Positions 13,858-20,196 of a DNA stretch of 31,956 nt are shown in pieces. Position 1 is the stretch's first letter. Every line of letters starts with the position of its first letter. Source of the DNA: a virus; the IMG/VR virus record IMGVR_UViG_3300025098_000175, positions 1 to 31,956 of that record; one strand, 5' to 3'. Under the pieces are notes generated by a model that worked only from the letters and a program-made list of their open reading frames with translations, was not told the DNA's origin and searched no databases. Position numbers and translations under genes: made by a program.

Positions 13858-14064
13858 ATGCCTATAAAATTTAAGCCCTCACAAAAAACATTCGTAAAAG
13901 GACGAGGAACTAGAATTGAGCATTTCTACATCAAGAACACATCGACTAAAGAACTTATTGAGTACATCAATAAAGGTCAAAAACCAAAAGTAAAACAAAA
14001 GTGTCGTAATGAACTCGATCGTAGAGGTGTAAATTTAGTTTGGGTTCCAGTAACGTCTGACTAG
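13858..14064 (+). CDS. Small basic conserved phage protein
   Basis: The start is ATG 13858 with a strong AAGGAG ribosome-binding site; the upstream TTG (13828) overlaps the late promoter and is rejected. The 68-residue product begins MPIKFKPSQKTFVKGRGTR, has the motif HFYIKNTSTKEL, and then KQKCRNELDRRG. It is strongly basic. I recognise the MPIKFKPS..EHFYIKN..KQKCRNEL pattern as a small protein recurring in T4-like marine phages, with no known function. Nucleic-acid binding is plausible from charge. The last 30 bases overlap the end of the convergent metallopeptidase gene. Confidence 0.82.
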   Translation: MPIKFKPSQKTFVKGRGTRIEHFYIKNTSTKELIEYINKGQKPKVKQKCRNELDRRGVNLVWVPVTSD

Positions 14065-14433
14065 TTTGTATTCTAAACCGTACGCCTCAACTTCACGTTG
14101 ATCTCTGCCTTTGTGGCTTTTCCTAGATTCAAAAGTACACCCTTCTATAAGTTGTTTTGCATGAACTAATTCATGTGCAAAGGTCACAACAACTTCATCA
14201 AAGTCATACCTTTCGTATTCATAACCTATGTTGGTGCCTCTTGCTAATTCTATAATAATAGATTCGTTGTCTCCTAAACAATAACCCATAGCACCATCCA
14301 GATGTTTTTCAGATCTTATTTCTATATCAACGTCGTGATCGATGTCTTTACACAGATGATTTAGAACATCTTGACCAAACTGTTCTAGTTGACGCTTCTG
14401 CTGGAGTTGTCCTGTAAAGAAAAAGTGAATCAT
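14035..14433 (-). CDS. HExxH zinc metallopeptidase-like protein
   Basis: The 132-residue protein contains VVVTFAHELVHAKQL with the zincin motif HExxH (H87, E88, H91) and a downstream EVEAYGLEYKL, whose Glu (about E116) could be the third zinc ligand as in gluzincin-type SprT-like or minimal phage metalloproteases. The N-terminal half holds beta strands (VDIEIR and ESIIIELA) as in these folds. No secretion signal is seen. The start overlaps the stop of the PP-loop enzyme gene by ATGA, so the two proteins are made together. The target is unknown; virion-protein processing or cleavage of a host protein are both possible. Confidence 0.78.
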   Translation of the reverse strand: MIHFFFTGQLQQKRQLEQFGQDVLNHLCKDIDHDVDIEIRSEKHLDGAMGYCLGDNESIIIELARGTNIGYEYERYDFDEVVVTFAHELVHAKQLIEGCTFESRKSHKGRDQREVEAYGLEYKLVRRYWNPN

Positions 14434-15494
14434 ATGTCTGTACCAATCCTATTAGAATTTTGTATATCCTTATCTTTGACATAGTCATTAAAAATTTCAA
14501 GCAAAGGTTCAAAGTTGTGAAACTTTGGAGCAAGTTGATACTGTCTTTTATTATACCAATCAGTTAGTTCATTGTACTTAACCAATGGTTTTCTGTACAG
14601 GGTATTAAAATAATCTAAATTGCCAGATTGTTTCATATAGTGTATACGAAGTAATTCAAAACCTGTTTCTTTTCTAAATGGTACTTTGTATTCTGCCCAA
14701 TCAAATGCTTTGTAATATTTTATTTTGTAATCATACTGATCATATCTAAACATTTTATCATTGAGCATGTAAGGCATTTCATGATATTGTTTGATTACAC
14801 GCATATTATTATAGTATGCAAGATATAAAATTTCACTACTCATATAGAAAGGGTCAACAATCAAATCTATATTATTTTTATTTGCAAAATTTAACCATGG
14901 CACATATCTTCTTTTATAAAGATCTTTATCCTGCTCGATCCTCATATCAGTAGATACTGGATTTGGTTTATAACCTGGAGGATAACATTTGCCATCAAAG
15001 TAACCTATGTGTTGAGCCTCGCCACCTATTACAAATGTACTGTCATCTAAATTGTCTAATATGCATTTAGCCTGTGTTGCAATTTGAGGACTGTTAAAAT
15101 AATATTCCTTAGCAAAATCTAACACATGATTGTCTTCTATGAAATCACGCAAATCAAAATCAACGTATGTGTGGTCAGCACCCATATGGTCTGCAAATAT
15201 TTTACTAGATACTACATCGCCTGGGTTGACCACACTGTCGTCCCACATAAATCTAAAGGTTATACATTTTACATTATTACAGTACCTATTAAACACATTA
15301 AAAGCAAACTGGCTGTCTATGCCGCCACTTAGTAACAATGTAATGGGTTTATCTTTGTAAGGTTCTAATGCTTTTTTGAAATGATGTTGTATGTCATAAT
15401 TGGTTGGCTCTTGTATATAGACGTTGGATACTCCTTCAGAAAAATCAAAAGAAAATGATTTAGAGTCACCAAAAGATAGAGCGTTTGTTGCCAT
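14430..15494 (-). CDS. PP-loop ATP pyrophosphatase, asparagine-synthetase-like
   Basis: The 354-residue protein has ITLLLSGGIDSQFAFNVF (PP-loop SGGxDS, residues 56-61) and a following CITFRF strand, as in the asparagine synthetase B C-terminal domain and other N-type ATP pyrophosphatases, which adenylate a carboxylate or amide before amine transfer. The N-terminal glutaminase domain of AsnB is absent, so it would use free ammonia or another amine, or act on a different substrate. Middle motifs include FVIGGEAQHIGYFDGKCYPPG. The gene is preceded by AATAAATA six bases from the ATG without a Shine-Dalgarno sequence, and it is translationally coupled to the zinc peptidase. The product chemistry is unknown. 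Confidence 0.78.
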   Translation of the reverse strand: MATNALSFGDSKSFSFDFSEGVSNVYIQEPTNYDIQHHFKKALEPYKDKPITLLLSGGIDSQFAFNVFNRYCNNVKCITFRFMWDDSVVNPGDVVSSKIFADHMGADHTYVDFDLRDFIEDNHVLDFAKEYYFNSPQIATQAKCILDNLDDSTFVIGGEAQHIGYFDGKCYPPGYKPNPVSTDMRIEQDKDLYKRRYVPWLNFANKNNIDLIVDPFYMSSEILYLAYYNNMRVIKQYHEMPYMLNDKMFRYDQYDYKIKYYKAFDWAEYKVPFRKETGFELLRIHYMKQSGNLDYFNTLYRKPLVKYNELTDWYNKRQYQLAPKFHNFEPLLEIFNDYVKDKDIQNSNRIGTDI

Positions 15495-15500
15495 ACAATG

Positions 15501-15508
15501 TATTTATT
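15501..15508 (-). promoter_or_regulatory. Putative late promoter for the PP-loop gene
   Basis: AATAAATA on the minus strand, six bases before ATG 15494; the predicted transcript start is one base before the ATG. No ribosome-binding site is seen. It is divergent with the plus-strand box at 15521-15528. Confidence 0.5.
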
Positions 15509-15520
15509 CTAGTAAAATAT

Positions 15521-15528
15521 GATAAATA
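15521..15528 (+). promoter_or_regulatory. Late promoter for the subtilase
   Basis: GATAAATA on the plus strand. The predicted leader is about 42 bases and includes CTGGAG before ATG 15576. Confidence 0.7.
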
Positions 15529-15575
15529 CTTATTAGAAATATCCATACATTTAGGACATTACTGGAGCAAATAAA

Positions 15576-17150
15576 ATGGCAAAATATTTAATATCGTTAG
15601 ATAGTGAAGTATATGCTGATAATGCGGCTGGTGCTACAGCCATTACTGATACGGGTGCATCAATTTACACTACGTTTAACTTACCGTTAACGTATGAAAT
15701 TGAAGCAACGCCAGAGCAAATGAACGACATCAGTAATATTACATTACAAGAATATTCAACACTTTCAACGCAAATTATACCTCAAGGTGCAACATTTAGT
15801 TTAGCACACTTGAATTACACTCAAGATCCGCAAGGAAACATTACGTATCAAAACGTACAAAATGGTGCAGGAGTAGATGTATTCTTGATTGATACAGGAA
15901 TCAACCCATCTCACCAAGAATTTACAACTGCAAACATTTCCAACTTGTGGTCAAATTTTTCAGATGATAGCGAAATAGATGATTACCTCGATGTTGTTGG
16001 GCATGGAACAGCAGTTGGAAGTTTAATTGCAGGTGGTAACATTGGCGCGGCTCCAGGCGCACAAATTCACAATGTTAAACTGTTTAATGCAGTTGACGGT
16101 AATGTCACTATAGGTCAAATTGTAAACAGTCTAGATGCTGTATATAACTATCACCAAAGCAATGATAACACAAAACCTAAAATTGTTTGTACACCATGGG
16201 TAATCAGCCAAAACAGTTTTGTTGATGCAAAGATTCAACAGATGAATCAGAACAACATGATTGTTGTTGCATCAGCCGGTAACAATGGACAAGACGTAAA
16301 CATGTATTCACCAGCAGGAAATGATTTTGCAATCACTGTAGGTGCATTTAACAGCAGTAATGAAGTAACAACATTTACTAATGGTCCTACAACAGACGGT
16401 AGTAGTGGTTTTGTAAACTATGGTTCGGCACTAGATTGTTTTGCACTAGCAGTAGATATTAGTGTTGCTGATAGCAGTAATGTTGCAAACTATAATACGT
16501 CAACAGGAACAAGTTTAGCGGCAGGTATTGCGGCAGGTGCTCTTGCAGGTTATGCTCAACGTGATACTGATCTAAGTGCTCCAGAACTTAAAGAAAGATT
16601 CTTAGCAGAAGGTCACATGTGGGGAGTCAACGACTTAACATATGATAATGCCAATGTTAACTATAGCACAGTTTACAAATCAATGGTAACAACCATAAGT
16701 AATCAAACACCAGTTTTGTTTGCAGAACAATCAGGTAGAATTAAAAACGTACAACATGGTACAACTACAACTTTTGATTTAGGCAAAGTTGCCAACTCTG
16801 CAGAAATTGCAGTACTAGACTTTGCTCCTTTACCACCGTGGATCAGTTTAGATGTAAACACAGGTATTGTGACAATTGATGGCACTCATGCAGACTGTAG
16901 TGCAGATTTAGCACCAGGTGTATATATCTTTGCTGTCAAAGGCACAGTGTCACCTACAGCAGATTCTGCAGACAATGTTATTGTTGTTGAAGAATACAGT
17001 GTTGGTTTATATACAACAAATGAATCAGAAGTGGATGGCAGTGGTGACGGTGCAATCAGTTCATACTACTATGATAATAGTAATAACGAATATGATGAAG
17101 TTGTAAACTATCAAGTTGCTCCTTCAAGTACACCATCATTTAAGCACTAA
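15576..17150 (+). CDS. Subtilisin-like serine protease (S8) with C-terminal Ig-like region
   Basis: The 524-residue protein carries the full subtilase triad in order: Asp in DVFLIDTGIN (D106), His in GHGTAVGSLIAGG (H143) and Ser in TGTSLAAGIAAG (S313). The oxyanion Asn is in ASAGNNG (N236). Residues 1-90 have an I9-propeptide-like look (TYEIEATPEQM) and may be cleaved off. After the catalytic domain, residues about 395-460 (ILD-type strands, then PPWISLDVNTGIVTIDGT) resemble the putative Ig/cadherin-like domains of surface proteins, and the tail is acidic and Asn/Tyr-rich. There is no signal peptide. Its late promoter suggests a virion-associated protease or a maturation enzyme; the target is unknown. 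Confidence 0.9.
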   Translation: MAKYLISLDSEVYADNAAGATAITDTGASIYTTFNLPLTYEIEATPEQMNDISNITLQEYSTLSTQIIPQGATFSLAHLNYTQDPQGNITYQNVQNGAGVDVFLIDTGINPSHQEFTTANISNLWSNFSDDSEIDDYLDVVGHGTAVGSLIAGGNIGAAPGAQIHNVKLFNAVDGNVTIGQIVNSLDAVYNYHQSNDNTKPKIVCTPWVISQNSFVDAKIQQMNQNNMIVVASAGNNGQDVNMYSPAGNDFAITVGAFNSSNEVTTFTNGPTTDGSSGFVNYGSALDCFALAVDISVADSSNVANYNTSTGTSLAAGIAAGALAGYAQRDTDLSAPELKERFLAEGHMWGVNDLTYDNANVNYSTVYKSMVTTISNQTPVLFAEQSGRIKNVQHGTTTTFDLGKVANSAEIAVLDFAPLPPWISLDVNTGIVTIDGTHADCSADLAPGVYIFAVKGTVSPTADSADNVIVVEEYSVGLYTTNESEVDGSGDGAISSYYYDNSNNEYDEVVNYQVAPSSTPSFKH

Positions 17151-17180
17151 AAATTATATCAAGAATTTTTTAATTCTTTG

Positions 17181-17229
17181 AAACCTCATTATAAATACTA
17201 GCAACAGTAAATTATAATGAGGTTTTTTT
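17181..17229 (+). terminator. 14-bp hairpin plus T-run overlapping a late promoter and the next ribosome-binding site
   Basis: The left arm 17181-17194 (AAACCTCATTATAA) and right arm 17212-17225 are perfectly complementary over 14 bp, with a 17-base loop, and the right arm runs into seven T (17223-17229) directly before ATG 17230. Read-through RNA from the subtilase gene could form a terminator that also hides the TGAGG ribosome-binding site. A weaker hairpin lies at 17161-17178. Confidence 0.8.
17190..17197 (+). promoter_or_regulatory. Late promoter for the 17230 gene
   Basis: Perfect TATAAATA. Its first five bases are the end of the hairpin left arm. The predicted start near 17203 removes that arm from late RNA, freeing the TGAGG ribosome-binding site before ATG 17230. 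Confidence 0.8.
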
Positions 17230-18258
17230 ATGGAACTTGACTTAACAACAAAGAACAATGTTTTTAATGCAGTTGGCTCTCAGGGGCAATGGTTTCAACA
17301 CAGATGGGGTAAACGTTCTTACCCAAACTTAGAGCTCGACTTTGACGACGTAAAGAAAATTGTTTCTAAACTTGGCAAAGATGAATCTGTATATGCAAAA
17401 TCAGTATACGGTGATTCCATGCAATGGGAAAACATTGCCGATTTAGCAAAGTTGTTAGGCGAAAAACTTATTATCACAACATACGGTATGGCTGGCGAAG
17501 ACCAAATAGAAGCCATTAATAAAACTGGTGCATTTGTGCATGTCATGTTAGATGGCATAGATGATTTATGTGGTAAAGTTTTTCTTAGAGCAAAATGGTC
17601 TAAGATAGATAAATTTATCGAAACATGCAATAACAGACTAATTGAGTTTTATGTGTATGAGCATAACAAACATCAAATTCCAGATCTTATTAAGTACTGT
17701 CATAACAAAGACATTTTCCTAAAACTATCACCTGGCACAGCAAAAGATGCAGTTGGTAGTGCAATCATTGATCAAATGGGAGAGTGGCTATATGATGTTA
17801 TGCCAGAGGCAGTAAACACAGACTTTAAGGGGCCTGGATATTGGACTGACGAACTTGAAGATTATGAAAATATCAAACCTATTGAACTTCAACGTAACAC
17901 AGAAAATCACACATCATTAAGAACTTTTATGACCAGTCCTGAAGGACGAAGTGTGCTAGAAAAGCCACTGGTATCATCATTCATTCCCAACGAAGATTAT
18001 TTTGATGACTTTGCTGATGAGTACAAAGAAGAAACATCAGATAATTGCTATATTGCAGTGTCTGGTCATGTGTTTAAGAACCATGAAGAATACACAATGT
18101 TTTCTCAAATGCTCTCACCTGATTGGGACGTATCTACCGAAACTTGTAAAACAGATGCAGTAACACATAATTTATTTGCACAAAAAGTTTTATGGTACGC
18201 CAAAAGATTCGATGAAGAATACATCAACGAAATCGAAATAGATAAAGTCTTTTCTTAA
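17230..18258 (+). CDS. Unknown phage protein, possibly TIM-barrel-like
   Basis: The 342-residue soluble protein begins MELDLTTKNNVFNAVGSQGQ. It has alternating strand-helix units such as LIITTYGMAGEDQIEAI, FVHVMLDGID and DIFLKLSPGTAKDAVGS, an arrangement reminiscent of the barrel of radical-SAM proteins, but no CxxxCxxC cluster motif exists, so I do not assign that activity. The C-terminal part contains CYIAVSGHVFKNHEEY and ends in a charged helix. It is expressed from its own TATAAATA promoter, with a ribosome-binding site shielded in read-through RNA, so tight late timing seems to matter. Its end overlaps the convergent PAAR gene by 4 bases. Function unknown. Confidence 0.75.
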   Translation: MELDLTTKNNVFNAVGSQGQWFQHRWGKRSYPNLELDFDDVKKIVSKLGKDESVYAKSVYGDSMQWENIADLAKLLGEKLIITTYGMAGEDQIEAINKTGAFVHVMLDGIDDLCGKVFLRAKWSKIDKFIETCNNRLIEFYVYEHNKHQIPDLIKYCHNKDIFLKLSPGTAKDAVGSAIIDQMGEWLYDVMPEAVNTDFKGPGYWTDELEDYENIKPIELQRNTENHTSLRTFMTSPEGRSVLEKPLVSSFIPNEDYFDDFADEYKEETSDNCYIAVSGHVFKNHEEYTMFSQMLSPDWDVSTETCKTDAVTHNLFAQKVLWYAKRFDEEYINEIEIDKVFS

Positions 18259-18542
18259 ACTAACCCAACGTATGTATTAGGAGACCCTGTTGATACAGGG
18301 TGTCCACACGTGGCTAATGCGCCGATATGTGCAGGTGGTAATCCAGAACACCTAACTCTTGGAGCACCTTGTGCAATAAATGAAACTGTGTGAGGAGGTT
18401 CGCCGTGGGCTGATATTGCATCACCCAAAAGGCTTACAGGAATACCATTTACATTAACTCCAAAAGGAGGTATAGCACCAGGGCCAACAATGACTCCTAG
18501 TGTAACTAAATCTCCTATTTTTGAAATTGGTACGCCTGGCAT
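18255..18542 (-). CDS. PAAR-motif spike-tip protein
   Basis: I choose ATG 18542, giving a 95-residue product beginning MPGVPISKIGDLVTLG; the longer frame starts from a TTG inside the upstream gene. The protein shows the Gly/Pro-rich PAAR pattern: GDAISAHGEPPHTV, then SGLPPAHIGALATCGHPVSTGSPNTYV, with His/Cys residues suited to binding the tip metal. PAAR proteins cap the gp5-type tail spike in T4 (gp5.4) and in type VI secretion systems, sharpening the membrane-piercing tip. The gene follows the nrd/glutaredoxin cluster but has its own GATAAATA box five bases before ATG, fitting a late structural gene attached to an early operon. Confidence 0.88.
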   Translation of the reverse strand: MPGVPISKIGDLVTLGVIVGPGAIPPFGVNVNGIPVSLLGDAISAHGEPPHTVSFIAQGAPRVRCSGLPPAHIGALATCGHPVSTGSPNTYVGLV

Positions 18543-18546
18543 GCAA

Positions 18547-18870
18547 TTATTTATCTTCAGTAGAATCGGAGCCTTGCAACTCCATCTTAACTTCTTGATC
18601 AATCATGTCTTTATAATCATTTGCAGTAAGTTCTAAACTCTCTGCCAGTGTAAATATTTCTCTTGTACTTAATATAAGTTCTTGAGATGGTGAGGTTAGT
18701 AAGAAAGGTAGTAAGACAACATCTTCTTGATTAACATAAACTACTTTAGGTCTATCAACAGTGAGATACTTTTTATCTTCATCAACACCATTTAGTTTAC
18801 ATATAATCTCTTGTCCGTTGTTAGTACGAATAGTAACAACTTTACCTATTAGGTCAACAACGTTGTACAT
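18547..18870 (-). CDS. Sm-like (LSm-type) small protein
   Basis: A 107-residue protein whose first 45 residues, VVDLIGKVVTIRTNNGQEI followed by CKLNGVDEDKKYLTV, look like the five-strand Sm1 pattern (glycine-anchored strand, xxGxE-like turn, hydrophobic strand and a D/N turn) of Hfq/LSm proteins. The rest is a hydrophobic strand region (VVLLPFLLTSP) and a helical acidic tail. The Sm2 motif is not clear, so the assignment is an inference. I recall proteins beginning NVVDLIGK in marine T4-like phages, unannotated. It sits between glutaredoxin and PAAR with a one-base overlap at its ATG; its last codons contain the PAAR late box. Confidence 0.6.
   Translation of the reverse strand: MYNVVDLIGKVVTIRTNNGQEIICKLNGVDEDKKYLTVDRPKVVYVNQEDVVLLPFLLTSPSQELILSTREIFTLAESLELTANDYKDMIDQEVKMELQGSDSTEDK
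18548..18555 (-). promoter_or_regulatory. Late promoter for PAAR
   Basis: GATAAATA on the minus strand, formed by the last codons and stop of the Sm-like gene, with five bases to ATG 18542 and no Shine-Dalgarno sequence. The predicted transcript starts at the ATG. Confidence 0.6.
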
Positions 18871-19112
18871 TAGATATCACCTAATTTGCTAGTATCCAGT
18901 AATGCTTTGAACTCAGTGTAGCCGCCAATCTTTTCACCGTCAACAATAATTTGCGGAAAAGTTCTTGCTCCTGGAAATGTTTCCATTAGTGTTTCTCTGT
19001 CAAAGTCCTCGTCTAACATTTTGTATGTTAGTTCGTGTCCTTCTCTTTCTGCTAATGCTTTTGCCTGTACGCAAAAAGGACATTGCGGTTTGCTGTATAT
19101 TTCTACTATCAT
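18870..19112 (-). CDS. Glutaredoxin (NrdC/NrdH-like)
   Basis: The 80-residue thioredoxin-fold protein has the active-site CPFC (residues 11-14), the TFPQI cis-proline segment and the GGYTEF glutathione-side motif. It serves as reductant for ribonucleotide reductase, passing electrons to the C-terminal cysteine pair of NrdA. Placement directly after nrdB, with overlapping stop and start, supports that partnership. The size fits a minimal glutaredoxin. The KPQC leader differs from the usual KxxC only slightly. No oddity in catalytic residues. Confidence 0.93.
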   Translation of the reverse strand: MIVEIYSKPQCPFCVQAKALAEREGHELTYKMLDEDFDRETLMETFPGARTFPQIIVDGEKIGGYTEFKALLDTSKLGDI

Positions 19113-20194
19113 TATAAACTTAATCCCTTAAATGTGTCTTCAGTTACATCTTGTTTAGTGCCACCAATAACATAACTGCTGATCTCTGTCTCTTGTGGTG
19201 CAACTTGTACTTCGCCACCGCTTATCCATTTTTGTGTCCACGGTAACGGATTACTTGCACTAACACTATATGGTGCAGTTAATCCAACTGCTCTCATACG
19301 TTTTGCACCAATCCATTCTACATAGTCTTTGAGAAGTTGTGCATTTAGTCCAATCATGGAACCATCTTTGAACAAATACTCTGCCCAATCTTTTTCTTCT
19401 CTGATTGCACTCATAAACATTTCAATACACTCGTTCTCACATTCTGCTTTAATTTTTGCAAAGTCTTTATCGTCTTGTGGCAAAAACTTCAGCATCTGTT
19501 GAGTACTAGCCAAATGTACATTTTCGTCTCTGGCTATCAATTTAATTATCTTGGCATTACCTTCCATTTTCTTTAATTCGGCAAACGCCCAACTACAAGC
19601 AAATGACACATAAAAGCGAACACCTTCTAAAATGTTTACTGCCATTAGTGCTAACCATAATGCCTTTTTATGTTCATAACTACCAAACTCTTTGTCCTCA
19701 ACATCATTCATATCCATGAGGTTATCATAATACTTGCTGATGCTATCACTACATTTTACAATTTCTTTGATGTCTAGTAATTCATCAAACACTTTACTTG
19801 GATCAGAATAAATGTTTCTAATAATATGAGTGTAACTTCTGCTGTGAATAGTTTCTGAGAATGCCCATGTTTCTATCCATGTTTCTAGTTCAGGTAAACT
19901 CACAATAGGCAATAGTGCTAAATTAGGAGAACGTCCTTGTACACTATCTAGCAATATCTGTCTTTTGAGATTGCTTGTAAAAATATGTTGTTCATGTTCA
20001 GTGAGATCTTTGAAATCTTTACTATCTCTACTAATATCAACTTCTTCAGGTCGCCAAAAGAAACCCAACTGTTTGTCAGTTAATTTATCAAACTGTCTAT
20101 ACTTTAATGTGTCGTACCGTTGAATATTTACACCACCATCAAAGAACATTTTGTTTTTAGTGTGGTCTGTTTTTTTAGCATTAAATACTGTCAT
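19112..20194 (-). CDS. nrdB: Class Ia ribonucleotide reductase, small subunit
   Basis: The start is ATG 20194, two bases after the nrdA stop; the longer TTG-start frame is inside nrdA. The 360-residue protein aligns along its length with E. coli NrdB (FFWRPEEVD; LLDSVQGRSPNLALLP). Diiron ligands D83, E114, H117, E190, E224 and H227 are all present (AFSETIHSRSYTHI; NILEGVRFYVSF; ARDENVHL). The radical tyrosine Y121 is present, so it is a tyrosyl-radical class Ia subunit. The ending ETEISSYVIGG matches the peptide that docks on NrdA. It forms dNTPs for phage replication together with nrdA and glutaredoxin. Confidence 0.97.
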   Translation of the reverse strand: MTVFNAKKTDHTKNKMFFDGGVNIQRYDTLKYRQFDKLTDKQLGFFWRPEEVDISRDSKDFKDLTEHEQHIFTSNLKRQILLDSVQGRSPNLALLPIVSLPELETWIETWAFSETIHSRSYTHIIRNIYSDPSKVFDELLDIKEIVKCSDSISKYYDNLMDMNDVEDKEFGSYEHKKALWLALMAVNILEGVRFYVSFACSWAFAELKKMEGNAKIIKLIARDENVHLASTQQMLKFLPQDDKDFAKIKAECENECIEMFMSAIREEKDWAEYLFKDGSMIGLNAQLLKDYVEWIGAKRMRAVGLTAPYSVSASNPLPWTQKWISGGEVQVAPQETEISSYVIGGTKQDVTEDTFKGLSL

Positions 20195-20196
20195 AG

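Noticed and set aside
17230-18258. Radical-SAM enzyme
   Set aside because: Strand-helix pattern is suggestive, but there is no CxxxCxxC cluster motif, so the activity is not claimed.
18284-18301. ACCCTGT/ACAGGGT hairpin near the convergent ends of the 17230 gene and PAAR
   Set aside because: A good 7-bp stem, but no T-run on either strand and it lies in PAAR coding sequence; not supported as a terminator.
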